Counted from the stretch's first letter, positions 22,830 to 32,401 are shown. The stretch is DNA of 64,000 nt from Cherax quadricarinatus (GCF_038502225.1 NC_091325.1:32556956-32620955), one strand, 5' to 3'. Notes: generated from the sequence alone by a model not told the origin. A program made the numbers and translations.

Positions 22830-22921
22830 CCATAGCAGGAATCGAGCCTGCTAACTCTGTATCAGAGTCTGTGGTACTGTGGACTCTGATGCAGAGTTAC
22901 CAGATTCGAGACCTGCTGTGG
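22830..22921. repeat. 92-bp tRNA-like palindrome, block copy 1
   Basis: Two 40-bp arms are inverted repeats with about 8 mismatches around a 12-nt loop. On the minus strand the left arm has a good tRNA T-arm: gcagg stem, ctcgatt loop, cctgc stem. It may be a head-to-head pair of tRNA-like sequences. Copies lie at 41362-41453 and 54832-54923. Confidence 0.7.
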
Positions 22922-22931
22922 ATGTATAGAC

Positions 22932-22934
<3 letters not shown>

Positions 22935-23012
<78 letters not shown>
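22935..23012. repeat. (TA)n microsatellite, block copy 1
   Basis: 39 uninterrupted TA units. Confidence 0.98.
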
Positions 23013-23016
<4 letters not shown>

Positions 23017-23266
23017 TGAATATGAAAATCATTTATATTAGGACAATACTTAAAAGTAAAATTTAAAATAAAAATTATTTCATTAGTCTTTGAACAAATA
23101 ATAAGGGACTGTGTAGAAAGTGTCATTTTTGTTCAGTGGAACACCTCACACGCTGAACAATGTCAGTGCAACAGGGACGAGAAACACTGAATAAACACCG
23201 AGTGCCATATTAACAACTCTGTTTAACAGTGAGGAATGTTTACTAGATGTGTCTATCCCCTCCAAA
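23013..23266. other. Unassigned conserved spacer, block copy 1
   Basis: About 250 bp, AT-rich at first, conserved in all three blocks. I recognise nothing in it. A short minus-strand frame runs from the following minisatellite into it. Confidence 0.4.
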
Positions 23267-23490
23267 TAGCCTTCCTGGGGTGACACTGCCGCCTGGCCCT
23301 CCTGGGATGACAATGTCCCTTGTTCCTCCTGGGGTGACACTGTCCCTTGATCCTAATGGGATAACACTGTCCCTTGGTCCTCCTGGGATGACACTGTCCC
23401 TTGATCCTCCTGTTGTGAGACTGTCCCTTCGTCCTTCTGGGGTGACACTGTCCCCTGGCCCTCCTACGGGGCGTCTACCCTCTATTCCTC
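23267..23490. repeat. 27-bp minisatellite, block copy 1
   Basis: About eight copies of a 27-bp unit (ctcctggggtgacactgtcc plus seven bases). Read on the plus strand it gives 9-residue repeats such as GVTLSLDPP, open only because 27 is a multiple of three. Copies lie at 41798 and 55518. Confidence 0.85.
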
Positions 23491-23847
23491 CTAAAGTGAC
23501 ACTGTCACTTGGTGCACCTCGTGTTCGGGTTCGGCCTCGGCCTCAAGCGACTCCTCGGGCTCGGGTTCGTTCTCGTGTGAATCCTCGAGTTCGGGTTCAG
23601 CCCTGATTGACTCATCGGGTTCGGGTTCGGCCTCGGGCGACTCCTCGGTTTCGGGTTCGGCCTCGACTTCGGGTGAATCCTCGGGTTCAGGTTCGACTTC
23701 TGCCTCGAGCGATTCCTCGGGTTCGACCTCGGCCTCGCGCGAATCCTCGGGCTCGTCCTCGGATGATTCCCCGAGCTCGGGTTCATACTCGATTGACTCC
23801 TCGGGTTCGGGTTCGGCCTCGGCATCGGATCGAGGCCGATCCAGGCC

Positions 23848-24125
23848 CGGGATGAGCTCCGCAGACCACGGATAAGCTCCCAATGCCACGGATAAGCTTC
23901 CTAGGCCCCGGATAAGCTCCCCATGCCCCAAATAAGCTCCCTAGGCCCCGGATAAGCTCCCCAGGCCCCGGATAAGCTCCCCAGGCCCCAAATAAGCACC
24001 CCAAGCCCGGGATAAGCTCCCCAGGGTGGATAAGCTCCCCAGGCCACGGATAAGCTCCCCAAGGCTTATCCGAGGCCCGGGATAAGCTCCCCAGGCCCTG
24101 GATAAGCTCCTCTGGCCACGGATGC
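23848..24125. repeat. 20-bp sub-array, first copy
   Basis: About 13 copies of ataagctccccaggccccgg with variants, including one inverted step (ggcttatccgaggcccg). It is repeated at 24636-24911, 42380-42660 and 56070-56360. Confidence 0.85.
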
Positions 24126-24635
24126 GCTCCTAGAGTTCTGGTTCGGTCTCTGGCGACTCCTCAGGTTCGGGTTCGGCATCAGGCTCAGGATACTCCTCTG
24201 GTTCGGATTCGGCCTCGGCCTCGAGCGACTCCTCGGGTTCTGGTTCGGTCTCTTGCGACTCCTCGGGTTCGGGTTCAGCCTCAGCCTGGGGCGAATCCCA
24301 GGGTTCGGACTCTGCCTCGGTCTCGGGAGACTCCTCTGGTTCGGGTTCAGCTTCGGGCGACTCCTCGGGTTCGGATTCGGCCTCAGGCTCTGGAAACTCC
24401 TCAGGTTCGGATTCGGCCTCGGGCGACTCCTCGGTTTCGGGTTCGGCCTCGACTTCGGGTGAATCCTCGGGTTCAGGTTCGACTTCTGCCTCGAGCGATT
24501 CCTCGGGTTCGACCTCGGCCTCGCGCGAATCCTCGGGCTCGTCCTCGGGTGATTCCCCGAGCTCGGGTTCATACTCGATTGACTCCTCGGGTTCGGGTTC
24601 GGCCTCGGCATCGGATCGAGGCCGATCCAGGCCCG

Positions 24636-24911
24636 GGATGAGCTCCGCAGACCACGGATAAGCTCCCAATGCCACGGATAAGCTTCCTAGGCCCCGGATA
24701 AGCTCCCCATGCCCCAAATAAGCTTCCTAGGCCCCGGATAAGCTCCCCAGGCCCCGGATAAGCTCCCCAGGCCCCAAATAAGCACCCCAAGCCCGGGATA
24801 AGCTCCCCAGGGTGGATAAGCTCCCCAGGCCACGGATAAGCTCCCCAAGGCTTATCCGAGGCCCGGGATAAGCTCCCCAGGCCCTGGATAAGCTCCTCTG
24901 GCCACGGATGC
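24636..24911. repeat. 20-bp sub-array, second copy
   Basis: Nearly identical to 23848-24125, at an offset of 786 bp. It is part of a 786-bp tandem duplication found only in block copy 1. Confidence 0.85.
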
Positions 24912-26100
24912 GCTCCTAGAGTTCTGGTTCGGTCTCTGGCGACTCCTCAGGTTCGGGTTCGGCATCAGGCTCAGGATACTCCTCTGGTTCGGATTCGGCC
25001 TCGGCCTCGAGCGACTCCTCGGGTTCTGGTTCGGTCTCTTGCGACTCCTCGGGTTCGGGTTCAGCCTCAGCCTGGGGCGAATCCCAGGGTTCGGACTCTG
25101 CCTCGGTCTCGGGAGACTCCTCTGGTTCGGGTTCAGCTTCGGGCGACTCCTCGGGTTCGGATTCGGCCTCAGGCTCTGGAAACTCCTCAGGTTCGGATTC
25201 GGCCTTGGCCTCGAGCGACTCCTCGGATTCTGGTTCAGTCTCTGGCGACTCCTCGGGTTCGGGTTCAGCCTCAGCCTCGGGCAAATGCTCTGGTTCGGAT
25301 TCTGTCTCGGCCTCGGGCGACTCCTCTGGTTTGGGTTCGGCTTCGGGCGACTCCTCGGGTTCGGCCTGAGGCTCAGGAGACTCCTCGGGTTTGGAGTCTG
25401 CCTCGGCCTCGGGCGACTCCTTGGGTTCGGGTTCGGCCATCTCCTCAGGTTCGGGTTTGGCCTCAGACTCGGGAGATTCCTCGGGTTCGGATTCTTCCTC
25501 GGCCTCGGGCGACTCCTCGGGTTCGGTCTCGGGCGAATCCTCGGGTTCGGATCCCGCCTCAGCCTGGGGTGACTCCTCGGGTTCGGGTTCGGCCTCGGAC
25601 GACTCCTCAGGTTTGTGTTCGGCCGACTCCTCGGGTTCGGGTTCGGCCTCAGGCTCGTGAGACTCCTCGGGCTCGGATTCGGCCTCGGCCTCGAGCGACT
25701 CCTCGGTTTCTGGTTCGGTCTCTGGCGACTCCTCGAGTTCGGGTTCAGCCTCAGCCTCGGGCGAATCCTCGGGTTTGGATTCTGCCTCGGCCTCTGCCGA
25801 CTCCTCTGGTTCGGGTTCGGCTTCGTGCGACTCATCGGGCTCAGGTTCGGCCGACTCATTGTTTCCGGGTTTGGCCTCAGACTCGGGAGATTCCTCGGGT
25901 TCGGGTTCGGCCTCAGCCTCGGGCGACTCCTCGGGTTCGTGTTCGGTCTCGGGTGACTCCTTGGGTTCGGATTCCGCCTCAGCCTGGAGTGACTCCTCGG
26001 GTTCGGCCTCTGACGACTCCTCGGGTTGGGGTTCGGCCTCAGTCTCGGGTGACTCCTCGGGTTCGACCTCTGGCGACTCTTCGGGTTTGACCTTGGCCTA

Positions 26101-26690
26101 ACGAACCTCAAGTTTGTTTTCGCCCTACAAGCGTTCGTCCTCGCTCTATAATTTATTACACACATCTATAATAACGTTATAGAGGCCTACTATCAATATA
26201 ATGACTTATACAGGAAAGGTAAGTAGGGCTAGGGCAATAAGCTTTCCTGATGGTTTACTAATACCACTAAGGCTGACTCCCTTGTCCTCTGCCAATTCCT
26301 GCAAAACGAAGAAATTAGCAAAATTGGAAATGTCTCCGACGTCATCGTCGAAGAAGGGGACTCTGGGTCCCAACAACCAGGTGCCCAGTCTGGTAGATTG
26401 TAGCCAACAGGGCTATAATGCGTCCTGAATTCTCAAACGCATCTTACAATTCGCTTGTTTGATGCTTTATCTCAGATGCCTTATATAGATAACATCTACG
26501 ATGACGATGATTATCGATACCAACAAAAGTTACTTCATCAAATTACTCATCTTGTCAAAGTTATTTTCTAAGTAATTCCCTTAACGAACTAACTTTTATT
26601 ATCACATTGGCAAAAAAAGTTGCTTAAATGGAACTGACGTTACTTTATTTACAACTTTGTAAATACTGAACTTTGTTAACGAACTTGATT
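26101..26690. other. Conserved segment with decayed coding look, block copy 1
   Basis: One plus frame reads LCQFLQNEEISKIGNVSD up to a stop at about 26402, then after a second in-frame stop LFDALSQMPYIDNIYDDDD to a stop at about 26571. Another frame has an ORF at 26201-26428 (75 codons). No family is recognised. Block copy 3 differs at both silent and replacement sites, so selection is not evident. Confidence 0.35.
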
Positions 26691-26784
26691 TAAGCAACAA
26701 CAGAGAAGATACTTGTGACGACGTTTCGGTCACCCTTGGAACATCAACTTGTTACACTGAATTACGAATATGTATATCCCAGTG
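26691..26784. repeat. Second type of GTTTCG-core repeat, block copy 1
   Basis: It contains gtgacgacgtttcggtcac near 26714, close in core to the repeat at 231 but with different flanks. It leads directly into the minisatellite. Confidence 0.5.
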
Positions 26785-27342
26785 TAATGGTAAATATGTG
26801 CATGTGAGTGTATGGCAGTGAACATGTATCTGTTTCTTAGTGAAGATGTGCGTTTAGTAGTGAAGATGTGCGTTTATTAGTGAAGATGTATACTTAGTAG
26901 TGAAGATGGGCGTTTATATGTGAAGATGAGTGTTTATATGTGAAGATGTGCCTTTATTAGTGAAGATGTGGATTTACTAGTGAAGACGTGCGCCTCTTAG
27001 TGGAGATGTGCGTTTAGTAGTGAATATGTGCGTTTCTTAGTGAAAATGTGCGTTTAGTAGTGAAGATATGTGTTTCATATTGGGGATGTGCATTTAGTAG
27101 TGAAGATGTCTGTTTCATAGCGGAGATGTGCATTTAGCAGTGAATACGTGCATTTATTAGTGAAGATGTGCCTTTACTAGAGAAGATAGGCATATACATG
27201 TGAAGGTGAGTATTTAGGATTGAAGATGTGCCTTTATTAGTGAAGATGCGCGTTTAGTAGTAAAGATGTGCGTCTAGTAGTGAAGATGTGCATTTAGTAG
27301 TAAAGATGTGCATTTAGTAATGAAGATAAGCACATGTGAAGG
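26785..27342. repeat. 20-bp minisatellite, block copy 1
   Basis: About 27 degenerate copies of gtgaagatgtgcatttagta, with the same internal order of variants as the arrays in the 4.94-kb units. Confidence 0.9.
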
Positions 27343-27436
27343 GGCCGACCGTAAAAATTTTTGCGCTCTTTAAAAAAAATCGAAAAATTATGGAAATTGA
27401 GTTATTCTTATAGAAAAATAGCTTAACTCTTTGGCA

Positions 27437-27706
27437 ACGCAATCAAATCAAGTCAAATTAAGTTTATTCTCTATAAGGGTTACAATGTGGGGTTTACAGG
27501 ATTTGGATATTGTGTGGTTTACATGTTATAAAATACTAATTGCATTGGGGGCCACTAGGACACCTAGCATGGCTAGGCAGTTTGGGAAGACTTAGATTAA
27601 TTCTCAACATTAAATCCTTACAGATTACGGTATTAAGACTAAGTGACTACATTATAATTTGTGAGTTTAACAATGTGAATGTTTTTGTTTTGGCACAATA
27701 CAAGGT
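27437..27706 (-). mobile_element. LINE-B 3' UTR fragment, block copy 1
   Basis: It begins with TTTGA pentamers, as at 3330, but is cut after about 270 bp where Gypsy protease sequence starts (aatacaaggt then agaagaag). The RT C-terminus kept in the small units is missing here. Confidence 0.75.
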
Positions 27707-28172
27707 AGAAGAAGCCTGGGCTTTGGTCTGAGCCCTAGTCAAGACATTTATAGTATCGGAGGTGATATCTTCACTTTCATCTAACAAGTGAACCGGTGAT
27801 CCTACTACCTCGCTTTCGAGAGTAATATCAATGGTTTTTAATCCCACATGAATCTCACGAGACATTGTCTCATCTGAACTTTCGAGGGGCTTCTCCGACT
27901 CTATAGGAAGAGGATCTGAAACACTTATGTCCATCTTTGGTGATGAAAGGTCAACCTCAGACGGAAGAATGGCATCTTTTACATTACCTATTAGTACGGA
28001 GCAAGAAGTGATGGGAGCTAGTACGGCTTCAGACCAACCTGTGATCCACTTAGACCTAATGTAACAACGGATGGTAGGAAAAGTGTCTGTACGGCCCAAG
28101 TAGTCTGAAAGTATAGCAGAGGAATGAGTTTCTTTAAGATTAGGGAACAGCTTATCAGAAATGACTATACAT
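27707..28172 (-). pseudogene. Gypsy-type protease region, block copy 1
   Basis: Minus-strand translation continues the gag-protease frame of the same element after the RTE insertion: IVISDKLFPNLKE, then GRTDTFPTIRCYIRSKW and APITSCSVLIGNV (ORF 27647-28099, whose last codons lie in LINE-B). It matches the region after the aspartyl protease active site in invertebrate Gypsy-like elements. RT, RNase H and integrase are absent; the element is truncated at about 27706. Confidence 0.75.
28165..28172 (+). other. Target site duplication of RTE insertion (left)
   Basis: ctatacat is present here and at 30551-30558, and only once in the uninterrupted sister copy at 46324-46331. Confidence 0.93.
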
Positions 28173-30550
28173 TTTTTTATTTATTTTATTATCACACTGG
28201 CCGATTCCCACCAAGGCAGGGTGGCCCGAAAAAGAAAAACTTTCACCATCATTCACTCAATCACTGTCTTGCCAGAAGGGTGCTTTACACTACAGTTTTT
28301 AAACTGCAACATTAACACCCCTCCTTCAGAGTGCAGGCACTGTACTTCCCATCTCCAGGACTCAAGTCCGGCCTGCCGGTTTCCCTGAATCCCTTCATAA
28401 ATGTTACTTTGCTCACACTCCAACAGCACGTCAAGTATTAAAAACCATTTGTCTCCATTCACTCCTATCAAACACGCTCACGCATGCCTGCTGGAAGTCC
28501 AAGCCCCTCGCACACAAAACCTCCTTTACCCCCTCCCTCCAACCCTTCCTAGGCCGACCCCTACCCCGCCTTCCTTCCACTACAGACTGATACACTCTTG
28601 AAGTCATTCTGTTTCGCTCCATTCTCTCTACATGTCCGAACCACCTCAACAACCCTTCCTCAGCCCTCTGGACAACAGTTTTGGTAATCCCGCACCTCCT
28701 CCTAACTTCCAAACTACGAATTCTCTGCATTATATTCACACCACACATTGCCCTCAGACATGACATCTCCACTGCCTCCAGCCTTCTCCTCGCTGCAACA
28801 TTCATCACCCACGCTTCACACCCATATAAGAGCGTTGGTAAAACTATACTCTCATACATTCCCCTCTTTGCCTCCAAGGACAAAGTTCTTTGTCTCCACA
28901 GACTCATAAGTGCACCACTCACTCTTTTTCCCTCATCAATTCTATGATTCACCTCATCTTTCATAGACCCATCCGCTGACACGTCCACTCCCAAATATCT
29001 GAATACGTTCACCTCCTCCATACTCTCTCCCTCCAATCTGATATTCAATCTTTCATCACCTAATCTTTTTGTTATCCTCATAACCTTACTCTTTCCTGTA
29101 TTCACCTTTAATTTTCTTCTTTTGCACACCCTACCAAATTCATCCACCAATCTCGGCAGCTTCTCTTCAGAATCTCCCAAGAGCACAGTGTCATCAGCAA
29201 AGAGCAGCTGTGACAACTCCCACTTTGTGTGTGATTCTTTATCTTTTAACTCCACGCCTCTTGCCAAGACCCTCGCATTTACTTCTCTTACAACCCCATC
29301 TATAAATATATTAAACAACCACGGTGACATCACACATCCTTGTCTAAGGCCTACTTTTACTGGGAAAAAATTTCCCTCTTTCCTACATACTCTAACTTGA
29401 GCCTCACTATCCTCGTAAAAACTCTTCACTGCTTTCAGTAACCTACCTCCTACACCATACACTTGCAACATCTGCCACATTGCCCCCCTATCCACCCTGT
29501 CATACGCCTTTTCCAAATCCATAAATGCCACAAAGACCTCTTTAGCCTTATCTAAATGCTGTTCACTTATATGTTTCACTGTAAACACCTGGTCCACACA
29601 CCCCCTACCTTTCCTAAAGCCTCCTTGTTCATCTGCTATCCTATTCTCCGTCTTACTCTTAATTCTTTCAATTATAACTCTACCATACACTTTACCAGGT
29701 ACACTCAACAGACTTATCCCCCTATAATTTTTGCACTCTCTTTTATCCCCTTTGCCTTTATACAAAGGAACTATGCATGCTCTCTGCCAATCACTAGGTA
29801 CCTTACCCTCTTCCATACATTTATTAAATAATTGCACCAACCACTCCAAAACTATATCCCCTCCTGCTTTTAACATTTCTATCTTTATCCCATCAATCCC
29901 GGCTGCCTTACCCCCTTTCATTTTACCTACTGCCTCACGAACTTCCCCCACACTCACAACTGGCTCTTCCTCACTCCTACAAGATGTTATTCCTCCTTGC
30001 CCTATACACGAAATCACAGCTTCCCTATCTTCATCAACATTTAACAATTCCTCAAAATATTCCCTCCATCTTCCCAATACCTCTAACTCTCCATTTAATA
30101 ACTCTCCTCTCCTATTTTTAACTGACAAATCCATTTGTTCTCTAGGCTTTCTTAACTTGTTAATCTCACTCCAAAACTTTTTCTTATTTTCAACAAAATT
30201 TGTTGATAACATCTCACCCACTCTCTCATTTGCTCTCTTTTTACATTGCTTCACCACTCTCTTAACCTCTCTCTTTTTCTCCATATACTCTTCCCTCCTT
30301 GCATCACTTCTACTTTGTAAAAACTTCTCATATGCTAACTTTTTCTCCCTTACTACTCTCTTTACATCATCATTCCACCAATCGCTCCTCTTCCCTCCTG
30401 CACCCACTTTCCTGTAACCACAAACTTCTGCTGAACACTCTAACACTACATTTTTAAACCTACCCCATACCTCTTCGACCCTATTGCCTATGCTCTCATT
30501 AGCCCATCTATCCTCCAATAGCTGTTTATATCTTACCCTAACTGCCTCCT
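28173..30550 (-). mobile_element. 5'-truncated RTE retrotransposon inserted in gag
   Basis: This 2378-bp minus-strand insertion is absent from block copy 2. It is flanked by 8-bp duplications (ctatacat) and ends in a T-rich tail at 28173-28190, i.e. an A-rich tail on its own strand. The 3' UTR includes the ccaccctgccttggtggg motif I know from decapod RTE elements. The endonuclease part is lost by 5' truncation, while the linker and a complete reverse transcriptase frame remain. It is the least decayed RTE copy in the window, and its absence from the sister block implies recent insertion. Confidence 0.95.
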
Positions 30551-31196
30551 CTATACATGTGTCTCGTAAAATGGTAGATACATTAAGTCCATTAACTGTT
30601 CCTGAACAGAAGGGTGCTTGGTCATTGCTGTCTTTAAAACATCTTCCAACTTTTTGGACCTTCTTAGAATGACAATCTGGACGTTTATGTCCCTTTACAC
30701 CACACAAATGACAAACAGGATTAAAAGAAGTCATTTTACTTTCCACTAGAGGCTTTGATTTCTTAAGGTCTGATGAACCCTTGCCCTTAGGGTTCGATCC
30801 CTTTAGATCTTTATAGGAATTGTGAGCCTCAGCATACAGGTCAGCAGCCTCAGCAACTTCCTCAGCTTTAATCAGGTTACGTTCTCTAATGAATGTTCGT
30901 ATCTGGTGAGGAAGAGCTTTCAGGAACTGGTCAGCAACCATGAAGTCTCTAAGAGATTCATAACTGTGATCAATTCCCGAACTCTCTATCCAAAAGTGGA
31001 ACAAACGAAAGAGTGTTACCTGTAACTGTTGAAAGTTCTGGCCAGGCTGTAAGGTGGCATACCTGAAATCTTTCCTGTAAGAATTAGTGGTTTTTTGATA
31101 TGCTTTAAGGATTGCCTTCTTCAGTAGGTTATAATTACATATAATATCCTGCGACAAAGTTGCATAGATTTTCAAAGCGGTACCAGAAAATAACAT
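28431..31196 (-). CDS. Chimeric gag-RTE reverse transcriptase ORF (921 codons)
   Basis: A single uninterrupted minus-strand frame. Residues 1-215 are Gypsy-type gag: an alpha-helical capsid-like segment (SCAN-like pattern, about 20-125), a CX2CX4HX4C zinc knuckle at 162-175, and the start of the aspartyl protease (VNGLNVSTILRDTC, with C where DTG has G). From residue 216 it is RTE: a basic linker (216-415), then RT at about 420-745 with FMDLEKAYD (D560), RQGCVMSPWLF, FADD at 666-669 and FRYLGVDVSADG. The C-terminal region has YGCEAW and GRRGRGRPRKGW. The junction is the RTE insertion site; the frames match by chance. The chosen start is the first Met of this frame; gag itself begins upstream at 31831 in another frame. 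Whether it is expressed is unknown. Confidence 0.8.
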   Translation of the reverse strand: MLFSGTALKIYATLSQDIICNYNLLKKAILKAYQKTTNSYRKDFRYATLQPGQNFQQLQVTLFRLFHFWIESSGIDHSYESLRDFMVADQFLKALPHQIRTFIRERNLIKAEEVAEAADLYAEAHNSYKDLKGSNPKGKGSSDLKKSKPLVESKMTSFNPVCHLCGVKGHKRPDCHSKKVQKVGRCFKDSNDQAPFCSGTVNGLNVSTILRDTCIEEAVRVRYKQLLEDRWANESIGNRVEEVWGRFKNVVLECSAEVCGYRKVGAGGKRSDWWNDDVKRVVREKKLAYEKFLQSRSDARREEYMEKKREVKRVVKQCKKRANERVGEMLSTNFVENKKKFWSEINKLRKPREQMDLSVKNRRGELLNGELEVLGRWREYFEELLNVDEDREAVISCIGQGGITSCRSEEEPVVSVGEVREAVGKMKGGKAAGIDGIKIEMLKAGGDIVLEWLVQLFNKCMEEGKVPSDWQRACIVPLYKGKGDKRECKNYRGISLLSVPGKVYGRVIIERIKSKTENRIADEQGGFRKGRGCVDQVFTVKHISEQHLDKAKEVFVAFMDLEKAYDRVDRGAMWQMLQVYGVGGRLLKAVKSFYEDSEAQVRVCRKEGNFFPVKVGLRQGCVMSPWLFNIFIDGVVREVNARVLARGVELKDKESHTKWELSQLLFADDTVLLGDSEEKLPRLVDEFGRVCKRRKLKVNTGKSKVMRITKRLGDERLNIRLEGESMEEVNVFRYLGVDVSADGSMKDEVNHRIDEGKRVSGALMSLWRQRTLSLEAKRGMYESIVLPTLLYGCEAWVMNVAARRRLEAVEMSCLRAMCGVNIMQRIRSLEVRRRCGITKTVVQRAEEGLLRWFGHVERMERNRMTSRVYQSVVEGRRGRGRPRKGWREGVKEVLCARGLDFQQACVSVFDRSEWRQMVFNT
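30551..30558 (+). other. Target site duplication of RTE insertion (right)
   Basis: Second ctatacat, directly followed by gag sequence gtgtctcgtaaaatgg as in the sister copy. Confidence 0.93.
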
Positions 31197-31831
31197 TCCT
31201 AACCTAGTAGCCCAGGTGTCAGCACGCCATTCACAGAGGGTAGCGGTATTTTCAAGCCTGATAATGTTTGAAGTTATGTATTCCCCCTCTGTGAAGGGAG
31301 GTAAATTAGGTGTTGGAATATGTGCACTAGCTGCATGATGTTTAATTACTCCTTCCTCTAATTGTTGTTGTGTAAGAGTTAACTTTTTATTCTCTAATTC
31401 AAGGCGAGATTTTTCGAGCTCGCGATCCTTTTCTCTCTCTATTAACTCATGTTCTCTAGCTTTTTCCTCACGTTCTCTAGCTTTTTTATCAACTTCTCTA
31501 TCCTTTGCTCTTTCCTCAAGTTCTCTTATTTTAGCCTGTTCCTCACGTATTTTAGCCTGTTCCTCACGTTCTCTAGCTCTTTTTCACGATCAAGTCTATC
31601 ACGCTCCTTTTTGTCTTCTCTTTCTCTTTCTAACCGTGTTTCTTGGATTTCTCTCTCAATTCTCTCTCTCTTCTTTTTCTCTTCTCTTTCCCTTTCTAGC
31701 TGTCTCTCTTCTCTCTCAATTCTCTCTCTTTCAAGTCTTTCCTGGATCTTAGCACTAATGAAAGATTCTAAATTTTTCCCTGTTATTCCTAATTTACTTC
31801 CAGTGTTCATCCAAAACTGGTATTCCTCCAT
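30559..31831 (-). pseudogene. Gypsy-type gag, block copy 1
   Basis: Gag begins with MEEYQFWMNTGSKLGI at 31831, followed by a long arginine/glutamate-rich coiled coil (LEREREEKKKRERIEREIQE). A frameshift near 31580 (ctctttttcacg) moves it into the frame that continues through LPPFTEGEY, the helical capsid-like part and the zinc knuckle at about 30670-30710. The same frameshift is in block copy 2, so it predates the block duplication or was present in the source element. Gag would form the particle core that packages the element RNA. Confidence 0.85.
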
Positions 31832-32381
31832 ACTTGCAAGAATAACTTAAACTATCAGGGGAAATGAAACGGGTATTAACCAAAACGGAGGGTTCAATTC
31901 CTGCTCTGCTCAAACTGTAAATAAATCAGAGCGCTCGATCCCTACTCCAATTAAACAATATGTATTAATTAAAATGAAGGGTTCTATGCCGGCTCCGAGC
32001 AAACAGTAAGTAGAATGGGGTCACTTAACCATCCAATCTTCTCACCAACAAATCAAGAGTGTCCAACGACAGTTCCCTTGATAAAATAAAGAGCTCAATG
32101 AAACAAATTGTCACTGGAAAATCTTGGATCCCTAGAGTCTAATCCTCCAAAGTGTTTCAAGCTCACACAAAGATAGATGGCAGAATTAACTAGTATTCCT
32201 GCCTTGACTTTACTTACAATAAATTGAGACTATAACAATCACCAAATCTTTTAAATACCTGTACTGTAGTCCTACCATAGAGAATGATTACTCATGGCTG
32301 GTGGTAACCGTCTGTGGTATGAGGCGTTGAAGTTCCAATGGTAGATTCGAGATGGAGTTGAATCTTGATTCAGTAGAGTTG
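31832..32381 (-). other. Gypsy leader between primer site and gag, block copy 1
   Basis: About 550 bp of non-coding 5' leader. I see no ORF of note. Confidence 0.5.
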
Positions 32382-32401
32382 ATCCTGGCAAGGTCGCCAC
32401 T
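32382..32401 (-). promoter_or_regulatory. Putative primer binding site of the Gypsy element
   Basis: Directly next to the LTR, the minus strand reads tggcgaccttgccagga, in the position and style of a tRNA primer site for LTR retrotransposons. I cannot assign the tRNA with certainty. Confidence 0.6.

Larger units (their letters stand above)
23500..26100. repeat. CpG-rich hexamer-built array, block copy 1
   Basis: A 2.6-kb low-complexity array made mainly of hexamers tcgggt, tcggcc, tcgggc and gactcc, often in 36-bp groups. Because every step is a multiple of three and the hexamers lack stops, both strands carry long open frames: minus 24852-26165 (437 codons, NPNPRSRPRP type), minus 24916-25440 (EPEESPEAE type), and several plus frames. 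Neither composition nor conservation favours one frame, so I treat them as by-products. A 20-bp sub-array interrupts it twice. Confidence 0.85.

Noticed and set aside
22781..23041. Membrane protein suggested by a YIYIYI repeat frame
   Set aside because: It is a TA microsatellite read in frame.
23247..23606. Collagen-like or elastic repeat protein (GVTLSLDPP repeats)
   Set aside because: The 9-residue repeat is a by-product of a 27-bp minisatellite; no signal peptide or unique flanks, and the frame runs into the hexamer array.
24130..24717. Glu/Pro/Ser-rich minus-strand ORFs as acidic proteins
   Set aside because: They are the alternative frame of the same hexamer array, with no non-repetitive domain attached.
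28681..30417. Plus-strand ORFs within the inserted RTE (up to 228 codons)
   Set aside because: They are antisense shadows of the RT coding frame.
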